A stretch of 64,000 nt of DNA, taken from Croceicoccus sp. Ery15. GTDB taxonomy: Bacteria; Pseudomonadota; Alphaproteobacteria; Sphingomonadales; Sphingomonadaceae. Each line of letters opens with the position of its first letter. The first letter of the stretch is position 1. Positions 46,586 through 54,826 of the stretch are shown piece after piece. Below the pieces are notes generated by a model, which saw only the letters and a list, made by a program, of their open reading frames with translations, was not told the origin of the DNA and did no database searches. The position numbers and the translations under genes were made by a program. The stretch is taken from assembly GCF_020985305.1 (NCBI RefSeq), contig NZ_CP087588.1:3569190-3633189 (forward strand). Direction: 5' to 3'.

Positions 46586-46991
46586 AGATTGCGAAATATC
46601 GCAGGCTGTCAAATGCGCGCAGGAAACGATTTTCCGCGTGGCCTGCAAAACCCGTTCGTTGAAGGCCATCAGCCTCGATAGCGGCATCCCTTACAGCACC
46701 TTGCGCACCTATGCCGGTGAGAATGGCGCGACTGCCGAAATGCCGGTCAGTGCCGTCCGCAAGCTGACAGACATCATCCCCGATGAACTGCTGTCCCTGC
46801 TGCTGAACGATGGGCGGCAGATCGTGAAGGCCCCTGAAGGCATCGACTTCGATGAACTGGCCGATCACATGCGGGATTGGCTGCGCGAAAAGGACCACGC
46901 GCATCACGCTGATAGCCCCGGTGGGCGTGAGATTGCGCCTTGCGAAAAGGAAAAGCTGAGCGCCCGCTTGGCGGTGGTGAGGGCGGCATAA
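46578..46991 (+). CDS. HTH phage regulator, CII-like position
   Basis: 137 residues. LKAISLDSGIPYSTLRTYAG near residue 30 is a helix-turn-helix. Located after Cro as CII-type regulators are; no further proof. Its stop overlaps the methyltransferase start. Confidence 0.6.
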   Translation: MARDCEISQAVKCAQETIFRVACKTRSLKAISLDSGIPYSTLRTYAGENGATAEMPVSAVRKLTDIIPDELLSLLLNDGRQIVKAPEGIDFDELADHMRDWLREKDHAHHADSPGGREIAPCEKEKLSARLAVVRAA

Positions 46992-47512
46992 TGGGCAAGC
47001 GTTCTGACTTCGAGCGCATCCCGCCCGACTTCTACCCCACGCCGGAATCTGCCGTGCAGCCTCTGTTGCCCCATCTGGGTTTCGAGACGCGGTTCTGCGA
47101 GCCATGTGCAGGCGACGGGCGGTTGATCGACCATCTGACCAAATGGGGCCACCATTGCGCGGCAGCGTGGGACATCGAACCGCAGAGGGCAGACATAAGC
47201 TGCGTTGATGCAACCGATCGCCTGATCGGGAACATCGACTGTTTCATCACGAATCCGCCGTGGTCGCGCCCAATCCTGCATGAACTGATCGTCAAGCTTT
47301 CGACGCAGCACCCAACTTGGCTGCTGTTCGATGCTGACTGGATGCACACGAAGCAGAGTGCCTCGTTCACTCCTTGGCTGCGGAAAATCGTGAGCGTCGG
47401 GCGGGTTAAGTGGATCGAGGAATCGCCGCACACCGGCAAGGATAACTGCTGCTGGTATCTGTTCGATGCCAATGCGGTTGCGCCCGCTCAATTCATTGGG
47501 AGGGCAGCATGA
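46991..47512 (+). CDS. Adenine-type DNA methyltransferase (phage)
   Basis: 173 residues. FCEPCAGDGRLIDHL (near 36) is the SAM-binding region and ITNPPWSR (near 85) is the NPPW catalytic motif of N6-adenine/N4-cytosine methyltransferases. No restriction partner lies next to it. Probably an orphan enzyme that modifies phage DNA. Confidence 0.88.
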   Translation: MGKRSDFERIPPDFYPTPESAVQPLLPHLGFETRFCEPCAGDGRLIDHLTKWGHHCAAAWDIEPQRADISCVDATDRLIGNIDCFITNPPWSRPILHELIVKLSTQHPTWLLFDADWMHTKQSASFTPWLRKIVSVGRVKWIEESPHTGKDNCCWYLFDANAVAPAQFIGRAA

Positions 47513-47625
47513 TCCGCAAGCTACGCCGAGCATGGGACCGCTATCGTTTTGAGCGCCAGTTTCCCCGCGTAAAGGCCCGCCGCCTCCACCGGAAGGCAGA
47601 GCGCAAGATGCAGGGGAGGGCGTGA
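47509..47625 (+). CDS. Basic micro-protein (38 residues)
   Basis: MIRKLRRAWDRYRFERQFP onwards, very rich in Arg and Lys. Overlaps its neighbours by 4 bases and 1 base. Possibly nucleic-acid binding; unproven. Confidence 0.45.
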   Translation: MIRKLRRAWDRYRFERQFPRVKARRLHRKAERKMQGRA

Positions 47626-47864
47626 TGCGTAACCCATGCCTCGCATGTGACCGTCCCGTAGGTAAGGACAACAAGTCCGGCTATTGCCAAGCCTGCTATC
47701 CCGAATTTGCGCGCACAAGCACTGTGCGGACGCGCACGGTCAAGGCCTTGCCGGAGCGGATGCCTGAAATGGGCCTGCTCAAGAAAGACGAAGCCTATCG
47801 CAAGCAGATGGAGCAGGCGAACGCAATGTTCGTTGCGCGCCTGTCATGGGCGCTGGCTGCATGA
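47625..47864 (+). CDS. Small zinc-finger-like phage protein
   Basis: 79 residues, MRNPCLACDRPVGKDNKS with CLAC and CQAC, a possible zinc finger. ATG at 47625 in TGATG overlap. Unknown function. Confidence 0.6.
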   Translation: MRNPCLACDRPVGKDNKSGYCQACYPEFARTSTVRTRTVKALPERMPEMGLLKKDEAYRKQMEQANAMFVARLSWALAA

Positions 47865-48004
47865 AGCCGACCGCTGCCAAGGGGCCGTTTCCCTATCGCC
47901 TTCACCGCACCATGGCCGAGGTCATGCGTGATGAACGCCAAGAGCAATTCCGCGCAAGCCGCAACCGCCGTGAGCGGCATGCACTAGACCAGAGGTTCGG
48001 ATGA
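47861..48004 (+). CDS. Small basic phage protein (47 residues)
   Basis: MKPTAAKGPFPYRLHRTMA onwards, with an Arg-rich helix (ERQEQFRASRNRRER). Coupled by ATGA overlaps at both ends. Confidence 0.5.
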   Translation: MKPTAAKGPFPYRLHRTMAEVMRDERQEQFRASRNRRERHALDQRFG

Positions 48005-48147
48005 ACATCGCACAATCTCTCCGCAAGATACAGGCCGAACTGGAACGCATGGCGCGCGAAGATGATGCCACGCCTTACAACGTGGGCATTGCTGCCCGCC
48101 AGATCGGCGCACAGGCCGAGGCCATGGAAAAGGGGCTGGCGGAATGA
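48001..48147 (+). CDS. Small phage protein (48 residues)
   Basis: MNIAQSLRKIQAELERMAR onwards; a helical protein. Overlaps both neighbours by 4 bases. No family recognised. Confidence 0.45.
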   Translation: MNIAQSLRKIQAELERMAREDDATPYNVGIAARQIGAQAEAMEKGLAE

Positions 48148-48314
48148 ATGTCCTGCGCCGAACGCCGATCGAACGGGACAGGGTGCGCCTGATGTCCAAT
48201 GACGACATTGCGCGCCTTGTGATTAATCGCAATCCTTGCGCCCGCTGTGGCACCCGTATGGACTACCACGACACGCTGGGCTGCAAGCGGTTCGTTGCGG
48301 AGGTGGTGGCGTGA
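48144..48314 (+). CDS. Small phage protein with CxxC (56 residues)
   Basis: MNVLRRTPIERDRVRLMSN onwards; PCARCGTRM suggests zinc binding. Its stop overlaps the GTG of the RusA gene. Confidence 0.5.
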   Translation: MNVLRRTPIERDRVRLMSNDDIARLVINRNPCARCGTRMDYHDTLGCKRFVAEVVA

Positions 48315-48658
48315 TCCGCGTAGACCTGCCTTACCCGCACAAAACCCTGTGGCCCAATGGTCCGCAGCGCAATTACCATGCGAAGGCTCGCCACAAGAAA
48401 AGCCACCGCAATTGGGCGTGGGGCGCAGCCAAGGCCGAGAAAGGCACCGTAGAGGGCGATCCAGTCCCCGTGCGCCTGATCGTCCATGCAAAGCCCACAG
48501 GCCCATTGCCTGACCGCGACAACTGCGTTGCTGCCCTGAAAGCATATCAGGACGGTATCGCAGCGGCCATCGGGATTGACGACAAGCACTTTGCGGAGCC
48601 GACCGTTGAGTTCGCTATGCCTCGCGATGGCCGCTTTGTGATCGAGGTGGGCGCATGA
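48311..48658 (+). CDS. rusA: RusA-family Holliday junction resolvase
   Basis: 115 residues from the GTG at 48311. PDRDNCVAALKAYQDGIAAAIG and IDDKHF supply the RusA acidic residues (D..D..D). It cuts recombination/replication junctions. Start chosen because GTGA overlaps the previous stop. Confidence 0.9.
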   Translation: MIRVDLPYPHKTLWPNGPQRNYHAKARHKKSHRNWAWGAAKAEKGTVEGDPVPVRLIVHAKPTGPLPDRDNCVAALKAYQDGIAAAIGIDDKHFAEPTVEFAMPRDGRFVIEVGA

Positions 48659-48936
48659 AGCCGACAGCAGCCCCCTTCTGTTCCAGCAGGGTGGACAAAA
48701 CCTACCTGCAAGATGGTGCCATTACCGATTCCGATGCTGTAAATGGTCTGCCGCAAGGAGAAAGCGGCGTGAAAATAATCCATTTCAATCAGCAGGCGGC
48801 TAATCGCGCATTCCGCGAACACAAGGCGCTGGTGCAGCTTGAGGCGGGCAACCCCTCGCTGCGCGACAACCCCGACTTTCAATTCCTACGCGAGGCCGCA
48901 TTCGCGCGGTTTGCGCGAGCCTTTGAGGTGGCGTGA
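48655..48936 (+). CDS. Hypothetical phage protein
   Basis: 93 residues, between rusA and dnaB, with FNQQAANRAFREHKALVQL. Overlaps both neighbours. No family recognised. Confidence 0.6.
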   Translation: MKPTAAPFCSSRVDKTYLQDGAITDSDAVNGLPQGESGVKIIHFNQQAANRAFREHKALVQLEAGNPSLRDNPDFQFLREAAFARFARAFEVA

Positions 48937-50309
48937 TGAACTACAGCGCGCATATCACCGCCGATCCGCTGGCGACCACGGAAACCGAATACGATCTGCT
49001 GGGCATTCTTATGCGGCAGAACGAGCTGGTCGAAACCGTGGCCGATCTGATCGAACCGCAAGACTTTAGCGAACCGCTGTTCGGGCGCATCTACGGCTAT
49101 ATTGCCGCCGAGGTAATGCAGGGCAAGGCGGCAAACCCCGTCACCCTGCGCGGCTATCTGGACGGCGACAGTGAGTTCCAGAGCCTTGGCGGGGTTCAAT
49201 ACCTTGGCGAAATGACCGGCAACATATCGCTAATGTCGGCATATGATGCAGCCAAGCATCTTGCAGACGTATCGCGCCGCCGTCACATGCGCAACGAACT
49301 GCGTGTCGCTTCGGATGCCTGCGCCGATGTGGCGATTCCCATATCGGAAATCATCGGGCAGGCCGACAACGCAATCAGCACGAAGGCCGCTGACAGCATC
49401 CATCAGCCAACGGGAGCCGAGTGCTTCGAGGAACTGGTGCAAAGCTTCGATGAGCCGCAGCTTGGCGTGATCTGCCAGCAGATACCGTCGCTGGATGAAT
49501 TGCACGGCCCGATGAAGCCCAAGCAGCTTATCATCATGGCTGGCCGTCCCGGCATGGGTAAGACCGCCGTTGCACTGTCCTATGCCATCGGCGCTGCCGA
49601 GGGTGGGCATGGCGTTCTGTTCGTGTCGCTCGAAATGTCGAGCCGCGAACTTGCCGCCCGCATGGCCGCAGACATGTGTTTCCAGAATGGCGACGGCGTT
49701 CCCTATGCCGCGATCCGCGACGGCAAGCCGAACGACTTCCAGCGCCGCAAGGTGGTGGAGGCTGGCACCTACATGGCGAAGCTTCCCCTGAACGTGGTGG
49801 ATGCCGGTCACCTGACCGTGGGGCGGTTGAACATGCTTGTGCGCCGTCACGCCCGCAGGATGGCCGCACAGGGCTTTTCGCTCGATCTGGTGGTCGTGGA
49901 CTACCTGCAATTGCTTTCGCCCAACACGAAAGGCCGCAGCGCCTATGAGGCCGTGTCCGAGGTATCCCGTGAACTGAAGGCAATCGCCAAGGACAATGAT
50001 GTTGCGATCCTTGCTTTGGCGCAGCTTTCTCGGTCGGTCGAAAAGCGGGACGACAAGCGCCCGCAGCTTTCGGACCTACGCGATAGCGGGCAGATTGAAC
50101 AGGACGCGGACAGCGTGATCTTCCTGCTGCGCCAGGAATACTATCTGCGCCAAGAGGAACCCGAACCCGGCACCGCCGAGCGCGTTGGCTGGGAAACCGC
50201 CATGCAGACGGTGCAGGGGCAGATTGAGTTCATCACTGCCAAGCGCCGCGATGGCGTAACGGGTAACGCTTTCGGTCAATTCCACGGCGCTTATCAGGCG
50301 GTGCGGTGA
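48936..50309 (+). CDS. dnaB: DnaB-like replicative helicase
   Basis: 457 residues. DnaB N-terminal domain about residues 10-110. RecA-like ATPase with Walker A AGRPGMGKTA (near 200) and Walker B LVVVDYLQLL (near 310). Arginine and loop regions SRSVEKRDDKRP and SGQIEQDAD are conserved. The phage thus brings its own helicase. The ATG at 48936 overlaps the prior stop. Confidence 0.95.
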   Translation: MNYSAHITADPLATTETEYDLLGILMRQNELVETVADLIEPQDFSEPLFGRIYGYIAAEVMQGKAANPVTLRGYLDGDSEFQSLGGVQYLGEMTGNISLMSAYDAAKHLADVSRRRHMRNELRVASDACADVAIPISEIIGQADNAISTKAADSIHQPTGAECFEELVQSFDEPQLGVICQQIPSLDELHGPMKPKQLIIMAGRPGMGKTAVALSYAIGAAEGGHGVLFVSLEMSSRELAARMAADMCFQNGDGVPYAAIRDGKPNDFQRRKVVEAGTYMAKLPLNVVDAGHLTVGRLNMLVRRHARRMAAQGFSLDLVVVDYLQLLSPNTKGRSAYEAVSEVSRELKAIAKDNDVAILALAQLSRSVEKRDDKRPQLSDLRDSGQIEQDADSVIFLLRQEYYLRQEEPEPGTAERVGWETAMQTVQGQIEFITAKRRDGVTGNAFGQFHGAYQAVR

Positions 50310-50310
50310 C

Positions 50311-50898
50311 ATGACGATGACCGCCGCCGCCATCCGACTGCTTGCCGAAAAGGGCCTTTCGGCCTTGGAGATTGCCGAGGTCGCAGAGGCCATGCAGCCC
50401 GCTCGTTCGGCCAATGCGGAGCGGCAGGCACGTTATCGTGAACGCAAAAAGGTCAAGGCTGAGAAGCGTAACGTAACGCGTAACGTAACGCGTAACGTAA
50501 CGCCCCCCAATGATATATATTCTAACCCCCCTGTTTCCCCTTCACCTAGCGGTGAAGCCCCCCATGATTTTGCTGAAAAGCTGGTCGAGGTCTGGAACGA
50601 GGGAGCGAAGGCTGGATTGCGAGAGGCACGGAAGCTGACCGGCCAGCGATTGACGATGCTGCGAACGCGCCGGAAAGCATTTTCGGAGGCCGAACTGGTC
50701 GAGGCGGTGCAAAACCTTGCCCGCAGCCCGTTCCACTGCGGCAAGAACGACCGCGAATGGACGGCGCACATCGGCTGGCTGCTCAAATCCGACGAAAACG
50801 TGGCGAAGGCGCTGGAACTGAAACCGGCGAAGGCTGCGAATGACCACGGCAGCGGCATGGTTGCCAGCATCCTCGCCAAGCGGAATCGCAGCCCATGA
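50311..50898 (+). CDS. Replication-associated phage protein with in-gene repeats
   Basis: 195 residues. An HTH-like N-terminus (LSALEIAEVAEAMQ), a basic RQARYRERKKVKAEKR segment, then three copies of the tetrapeptide RNVT encoded by 12-bp repeats, a Pro-rich linker and a helical C-terminus. Directly follows dnaB. Position and repeat content suggest a role at the phage replication origin, like lambda O; sequence homology was not established. Confidence 0.65.
   Translation: MTMTAAAIRLLAEKGLSALEIAEVAEAMQPARSANAERQARYRERKKVKAEKRNVTRNVTRNVTPPNDIYSNPPVSPSPSGEAPHDFAEKLVEVWNEGAKAGLREARKLTGQRLTMLRTRRKAFSEAELVEAVQNLARSPFHCGKNDREWTAHIGWLLKSDENVAKALELKPAKAANDHGSGMVASILAKRNRSP
50467..50502 (+). repeat. 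Three perfect 12-bp tandem repeats, candidate origin iterons
   Basis: CGTAACGTAACG is repeated three times without change. The AT-rich segment TGATATATATTCTA begins 9 bases later (about 50511). Iterons beside an AT-rich patch inside a replication gene is the layout of the lambda origin. Confidence 0.65.
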
Positions 50899-51071
50899 CC
50901 GACCTTTTCACCCGCCCACCCCTGAAGGTCGGAGAGGGGAACGGCCTGTTCCTTTTCGACATCCAGACGCTTCCGAAAGAGGCGGTTCGGGCAAAGAAGC
51001 AGGCCGGTGAATACGGCAACATATCCGACAAGTTCGCCCGCATGTGGTGGGAATATCAGAGGGGGAAGTGA
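50895..51071 (+). CDS. Small phage protein (58 residues)
   Basis: MTDLFTRPPLKVGEGNGLF onwards. FARMWWEYQRGK at the C-terminus. Overlaps both neighbours (ATGA, TGATG). Unknown. Confidence 0.55.
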   Translation: MTDLFTRPPLKVGEGNGLFLFDIQTLPKEAVRAKKQAGEYGNISDKFARMWWEYQRGK

Positions 51072-51436
51072 TGATGACGTTTTTGTCTCTAGATCACCGC
51101 ATTTTTGGGAACGGGCATGGAATGGCCACGCCCTATTTGGACGGTCGGTTTTATTGGCTGAGCGGGGAACTTTACCAGTTCCATGAATGGTTGGGTGCGC
51201 AGCTTTTTAGCTACCAGTGGCGACACCCAAAGCCGGGAGAGCGCCGCAAGATTTGCGGGCAAGAGTTCAGGCCATTCAACAGCGAGAGGCGCTGGGGAAG
51301 GGTGCGCGTCTCTTGGGCGTGGACAAGGCTTCCGGACGATTTGAATGAGGCCAACGCCGCCTTGCGGGAATTGGGGCGGGTGATCGGCACAAGCGCGGGG
51401 CCTTTCCAGTGGCCACCCAATAATTCAGGCAATTGA
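51071..51436 (+). CDS. Hypothetical phage protein
   Basis: 121 residues rich in Trp and Tyr (GRFYWLSGELYQFHEW). No family recognised. In the replication-side gene run. Confidence 0.6.
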   Translation: MMTFLSLDHRIFGNGHGMATPYLDGRFYWLSGELYQFHEWLGAQLFSYQWRHPKPGERRKICGQEFRPFNSERRWGRVRVSWAWTRLPDDLNEANAALRELGRVIGTSAGPFQWPPNNSGN

Positions 51437-51449
51437 GGGGGAAGTGAGC

Positions 51450-51770
51450 ATGGGTAAACTGGTAATCATCGAAAGTCCATTCGCTGGCGAGATCGAGGCA
51501 AACGTCGAATACGCGCGCAGGGCGATGTCTGACAGCCTCAAGAGGGGCGAATATCCGATTGCCTCGCATCTGCTTTACACGCAGCCCGGCATTCTGCGCG
51601 ATGAAATCCCCGAAGAGCGCGAACTTGGCATCATGGCTGGGCTGGCGTGGCGTCGGGTTGCCGATCGCGCGGTGTTCTATGTCGATCGGGGATGGAGCGG
51701 GGGAATGCGCGCAGCCCGTGATCTCTACAACAACGAGGGGTTCCCGTTCGAGATCCGTGAGATTGATTGA
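51450..51770 (+). CDS. Nucleoside-deoxyribosyltransferase-like (DUF7768-type) phage protein
   Basis: About 106 residues. IIESPFAGEIEANVEYARRA, HLLYTQPGILRD and a C-terminal YVDRGWSGGMR match small phage proteins related to nucleoside 2-deoxyribosyltransferases. The ATG at 51450 follows GGGGAAG; an in-frame GTG at 51444 is possible. Catalytic residues not confirmed. Confidence 0.7.
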   Translation: MGKLVIIESPFAGEIEANVEYARRAMSDSLKRGEYPIASHLLYTQPGILRDEIPEERELGIMAGLAWRRVADRAVFYVDRGWSGGMRAARDLYNNEGFPFEIREID

Positions 51771-51922
51771 TGGCGGACAGCATCCTTCATTTTCAGGACG
51801 GGCGAATGGCAGCGATGCGCGGCGATAAGCGAGACGCAAGGCGGCATAAGGACTGGCTGGAAGGTTACGATCAGGTCTGGCGGGCAAAGACTGCCAGCTA
51901 CGTGGACGCGGGGGTTAACTAA
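51770..51922 (+). CDS. Small phage protein (50 residues)
   Basis: MADSILHFQDGRMAAMRGD onwards, with a charged KRDARRHKDW helix. Overlaps both neighbours by one base. Unknown. Confidence 0.5.
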   Translation: MADSILHFQDGRMAAMRGDKRDARRHKDWLEGYDQVWRAKTASYVDAGVN

Positions 51923-52443
51923 TGGGACGAAACACAAAGCGCAAAGTCGACAACCGCACGCCTTTTCAGCGTATGCTGGACAATGAGCGGGTGGCGAACG
52001 ATCAAAGCTATCTCGATGTGCTAACCCCCGAACAGGCGGCAAAGGGCATCTACGAAGCGCAGAACAAGGGCAGGCGGTATTTCCGCACCAGCCACCTTGA
52101 CCGCCTCCACAAGAACGGCAAGCTGACCTACGAGCAGCGAGAGGCGGGCGAATGGTATCGCACCCAATACGCCAAGTGCCGCTATGACAGCGTGAAGATC
52201 GCCAACTATGGCGAGGCGATTGCGGGTATGGCCAACTTCGACGCAGAGGAACGCAAGCAGGACAGCCGCGATCTGTTCCACGAAGCAAGGGGAGAGATAC
52301 CCCGCGACATCGTGGGTTTCATGGATCGTCTGCTGCTGCATGATCGCTGGCCACAGTCACGCCACCAGAGCGCCCGTAACCGTGCCGTGTCCGATCTGCG
52401 CAGGGGCTTGGATGCGCTGGTCTATCATTTGAGGCTGGGCTGA
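51922..52443 (+). CDS. Hypothetical phage protein, late-early boundary
   Basis: 173 residues, basic. LTPEQAAKGIYEAQNKGRRYF and QSARNRAVSDLRRGLDALV. It lies at the end of the replication genes, where an antiterminator or late regulator is often found, but no family is recognised. Confidence 0.6.
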   Translation: MGRNTKRKVDNRTPFQRMLDNERVANDQSYLDVLTPEQAAKGIYEAQNKGRRYFRTSHLDRLHKNGKLTYEQREAGEWYRTQYAKCRYDSVKIANYGEAIAGMANFDAEERKQDSRDLFHEARGEIPRDIVGFMDRLLLHDRWPQSRHQSARNRAVSDLRRGLDALVYHLRLG

Positions 52444-52619
52444 TGGAGGCGCGGGCGACAGTTGGCGCGATGCTTCGCAGGCCATTTCGCAGGCTCATCA
52501 TGTATCACGGGCTGGAATACATAGAGGATAAGGGCTGGCTCGATAGCCTATTCGTCATTCGTGGTGATGCGGCTTCGCTGTTGAGATTCCAAAAGCACTG
52601 GCGTTCACTTGACAATTGA
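52443..52619 (+). CDS. Small phage protein (58 residues)
   Basis: MEARATVGAMLRRPFRRLI onwards, mostly hydrophobic and basic. Last gene of the rightward early run; ends just before a long gene-poor spacer. Confidence 0.5.
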   Translation: MEARATVGAMLRRPFRRLIMYHGLEYIEDKGWLDSLFVIRGDAASLLRFQKHWRSLDN

Positions 52620-53077
52620 GCACTTTTCAATTACGCAAATTGCCAAGATTGGAATTGCGCCTAGAGCGCGTTTGACATTCGGGGAAGTTGCAACCGCGTT
52701 ATCGCGTCCCTGATCCAAAAAGCCCGCCAAGCTGGGCTTCAACGATACTGATCGTGCTGGGAGTGCCCTTCGGGGCATCGTCGGCAAGCGCCTCACTTAT
52801 GGGGGGCCTGTTGCGGCGAATTGAATCGGAAACGAGTCAGGCTGATGAGGTTCAGCTTGAGTTACCCTTGCCTATTGCTACGATGAAATCGCAGGACTGA
52901 ACCGTTCTTTAGCGGTCGGTGTAGGCCCTGCTTCTCTAGGGCGATCCTTTGGGATCGCCCTTACCTTATCACCCCCATCGAATGGCGAGTGGCGGGATTT
53001 ATCACACCCACATGATTGGGAAAGACTAACCCGCAAGTTAACGGCCCATCCTTCGGGAAGCCGGGAAGGCAGGGAAT
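52620..53077. other. 458-base gene-poor spacer between early and late genes
   Basis: No convincing gene. A perfect -35 hexamer TTGACA at 52609-52614 has TACGCA 17 bases on; another TTGACA lies at 52672 with no good -10 partner. AAGCCC/GGGCTT (about 52721-52740) is a hairpin oriented as a minus-strand terminator. A 70-residue frame from 52688 lacks a convincing start. Probably a late-gene control region or small RNA. Confidence 0.5.
52938..52961 (+). terminator. Rho-independent-type hairpin in the early/late spacer
   Basis: AGGGCGATCC / GGATCGCCCT form a strong stem with a short T/G loop, followed by TACCTT. It would end early transcription or a small RNA before the terminase genes. Confidence 0.65.
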
Positions 53078-53266
53078 ATGGCAAAGAGTGGCAAGAAGCA
53101 TATTGTAGCCCGTATCAGGCAATTGAGGGAGGAAGGTCTTTCCAAGCACGATGCTGGGCTTATCGCATACCGCGAGGCGGGGCATGGCAAGAGTAAGGCC
53201 AGGGGTGCGGGCGGGACCGGCAAGCAGGGCGGCCGGGGGGTCGGCTTTTCCCAAGTTGCGCCATGA
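53078..53266 (+). CDS. Small basic phage protein before terminase
   Basis: 62 residues, MAKSGKKHIVARIRQLREE onwards. HDAGLIAYREAGHGKSKA and a Gly-rich tail. GGCAGGGA ribosome site. Overlaps the small terminase gene by 4 bases. Function unknown. Confidence 0.65.
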   Translation: MAKSGKKHIVARIRQLREEGLSKHDAGLIAYREAGHGKSKARGAGGTGKQGGRGVGFSQVAP

Positions 53267-53571
53267 CTGATAAAATGGCTGGTGAAGATACACCGCAAGA
53301 AACACCGCGCAATCCGAACCTGAAGCCGCCATGGAAACCCGGCCAGTCCGGCAACCCTGCCGGTCGGCCTAAGGGCGCTAGGTCCAAACTGTCGGAAGAC
53401 TTTTGCCAAGCCCTTCTCGACGACTTCAAGGATAACGGTGCGGCGGCGATTGTTTCGATGCGAACTGAGCGCCCGAACGAATATGCCAAGATGATCGCTG
53501 GCATTCTTACACAGGACGTGGACGTTAACCTGAACGTCTTTGCTGGGCTGGATGTCGCAATCAAGCGATAG
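53263..53571 (+). CDS. terS: Small terminase-like protein (DUF5681)
   Basis: 102 residues. KPPWKPGQSGNPAGRPKGARSK is the DUF5681 signature, typical of proteins directly upstream of the large terminase. A helical C-terminal region follows. Likely DNA-recognition subunit for packaging. Overlaps terL by 20 bases. Confidence 0.8.
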   Translation: MTDKMAGEDTPQETPRNPNLKPPWKPGQSGNPAGRPKGARSKLSEDFCQALLDDFKDNGAAAIVSMRTERPNEYAKMIAGILTQDVDVNLNVFAGLDVAIKR

Positions 53572-54826
53572 GCTGACAATCGAGTTAGCGCCGGTCTTTG
53601 AGCCGTTACTAGAGCCGAGCCGATACAAAGGCGCATGGGGTGGGCGCGGCTCAGGTAAATCCCAAGCCTTTGCGGATCTGATTATCATCCGCGCATTGCA
53701 GTCCCCCGGTCTGCGGGTGCTTTGCTGCCGTGAAATTCAGAAGAGCCTCAAGGAATCGGCCAAGCGGCTGATTGAAGGTAAGATCGAACAATACGGCTTG
53801 GGCAGTCTGTTCGAGGTTCAAAGCGCGGAGATAAAGACACCGGGCGGCGGGTCAATCGTATTTGCCGGTTTGCAGGACCACACAAGCGAAAGCATCAAGT
53901 CCTATGAGGGATTTGACATTGCATGGGTGGAAGAGGCACAGACGGTATCGCATCGTTCACTGAACCTGTTGCGCCCGACGATCCGCAAGCCCGGTTCTGA
54001 GATATGGCTGAGCTGGAACCCGCGCTTCGATACCGACGCAGTTGACGAAATGCTAAGGGGCGAAGAGACGCCGAGCGGTTCGATTGTCGTTCGGGCCAAC
54101 TGGAACGATAACCCTTGGTTCCCTGCTGAATTGGAGCAAGAGCGGCTAGACTGCATTCGCCAGCAGCCTGAGCAATACGACCACATCTGGGAAGGTGGCT
54201 ATGCCATCGTCGCAGAGGGCGCTTACTACGCAAGGCACATTGCCGAAGCGAAAGAGCAGGGGCGCATTACCATACTGGCCCTAGATCCATTGCTGCCGAT
54301 AAAGGCGTATTGGGATATTGGCGTAAGCGATGCCACGGCCATTTGGATTGTTCAGCAGAAGGGCGCACAAATCAGGTTTATCGACCACTATGAGGCCGAG
54401 AATCAGGATTTGGCCACGCATCTGAACTGGATCAGGCGAAGTGGTTACGAGGATGCGGTGCAGATACTCCCGCATGATGGAAAGAGGCGTGACCCGGCAT
54501 CTGCCACCAAGTTTGAGGATCACATTCGCGGCGCTGGGTTCGATGTTCGCACGATCCCCAATCAGGGCAAGGGCGCAGCGTTCGAGCGCGTTGAGGCATC
54601 CCGCAATTTGTTCGGGCAAATGTGGTTCGATGAAGAGAAGTGCCGCCACGGCCTGAAGTGCTTGGGCTGGTATCACGAGAAGAAGAATGATGGCGGGTAT
54701 GGTGTTGGCGTCGACCACGATTGGTCGAGCCACAGCGCCGATGCGTTTGGACTGGTGGCTGTCGATTACAAGCCGCCCCGCGCATCGGTGAAACTCGATC
54801 TAAGCAAGCTGGGGACGCGAGTATGA
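53552..54826 (+). CDS. terL: Terminase large subunit (PBSX-type)
   Basis: Packages DNA into heads. 424 residues. Walker A GGRGSGKSQAF (near 32), Walker B-like DIAWVEEAQTV (near 124) and nuclease-domain Asp in AYWDIGVSDA (near 252), with a C-terminal HSADAFGLVAVD. The ATG at 53552 lies inside the small-terminase gene. Overlaps the portal start (ATGA). Confidence 0.94.
   Translation: MSQSSDRLTIELAPVFEPLLEPSRYKGAWGGRGSGKSQAFADLIIIRALQSPGLRVLCCREIQKSLKESAKRLIEGKIEQYGLGSLFEVQSAEIKTPGGGSIVFAGLQDHTSESIKSYEGFDIAWVEEAQTVSHRSLNLLRPTIRKPGSEIWLSWNPRFDTDAVDEMLRGEETPSGSIVVRANWNDNPWFPAELEQERLDCIRQQPEQYDHIWEGGYAIVAEGAYYARHIAEAKEQGRITILALDPLLPIKAYWDIGVSDATAIWIVQQKGAQIRFIDHYEAENQDLATHLNWIRRSGYEDAVQILPHDGKRRDPASATKFEDHIRGAGFDVRTIPNQGKGAAFERVEASRNLFGQMWFDEEKCRHGLKCLGWYHEKKNDGGYGVGVDHDWSSHSADAFGLVAVDYKPPRASVKLDLSKLGTRV

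Noticed and set aside
50467..50502. Short direct repeats considered as a CRISPR array
   Set aside because: The 12-bp units are contiguous with no spacers; in-gene tandem repeat instead.
52688..52900. 70-residue frame in the early/late spacer
   Set aside because: No proper start or ribosome site and no coupling to neighbours; noted only within the spacer entry.
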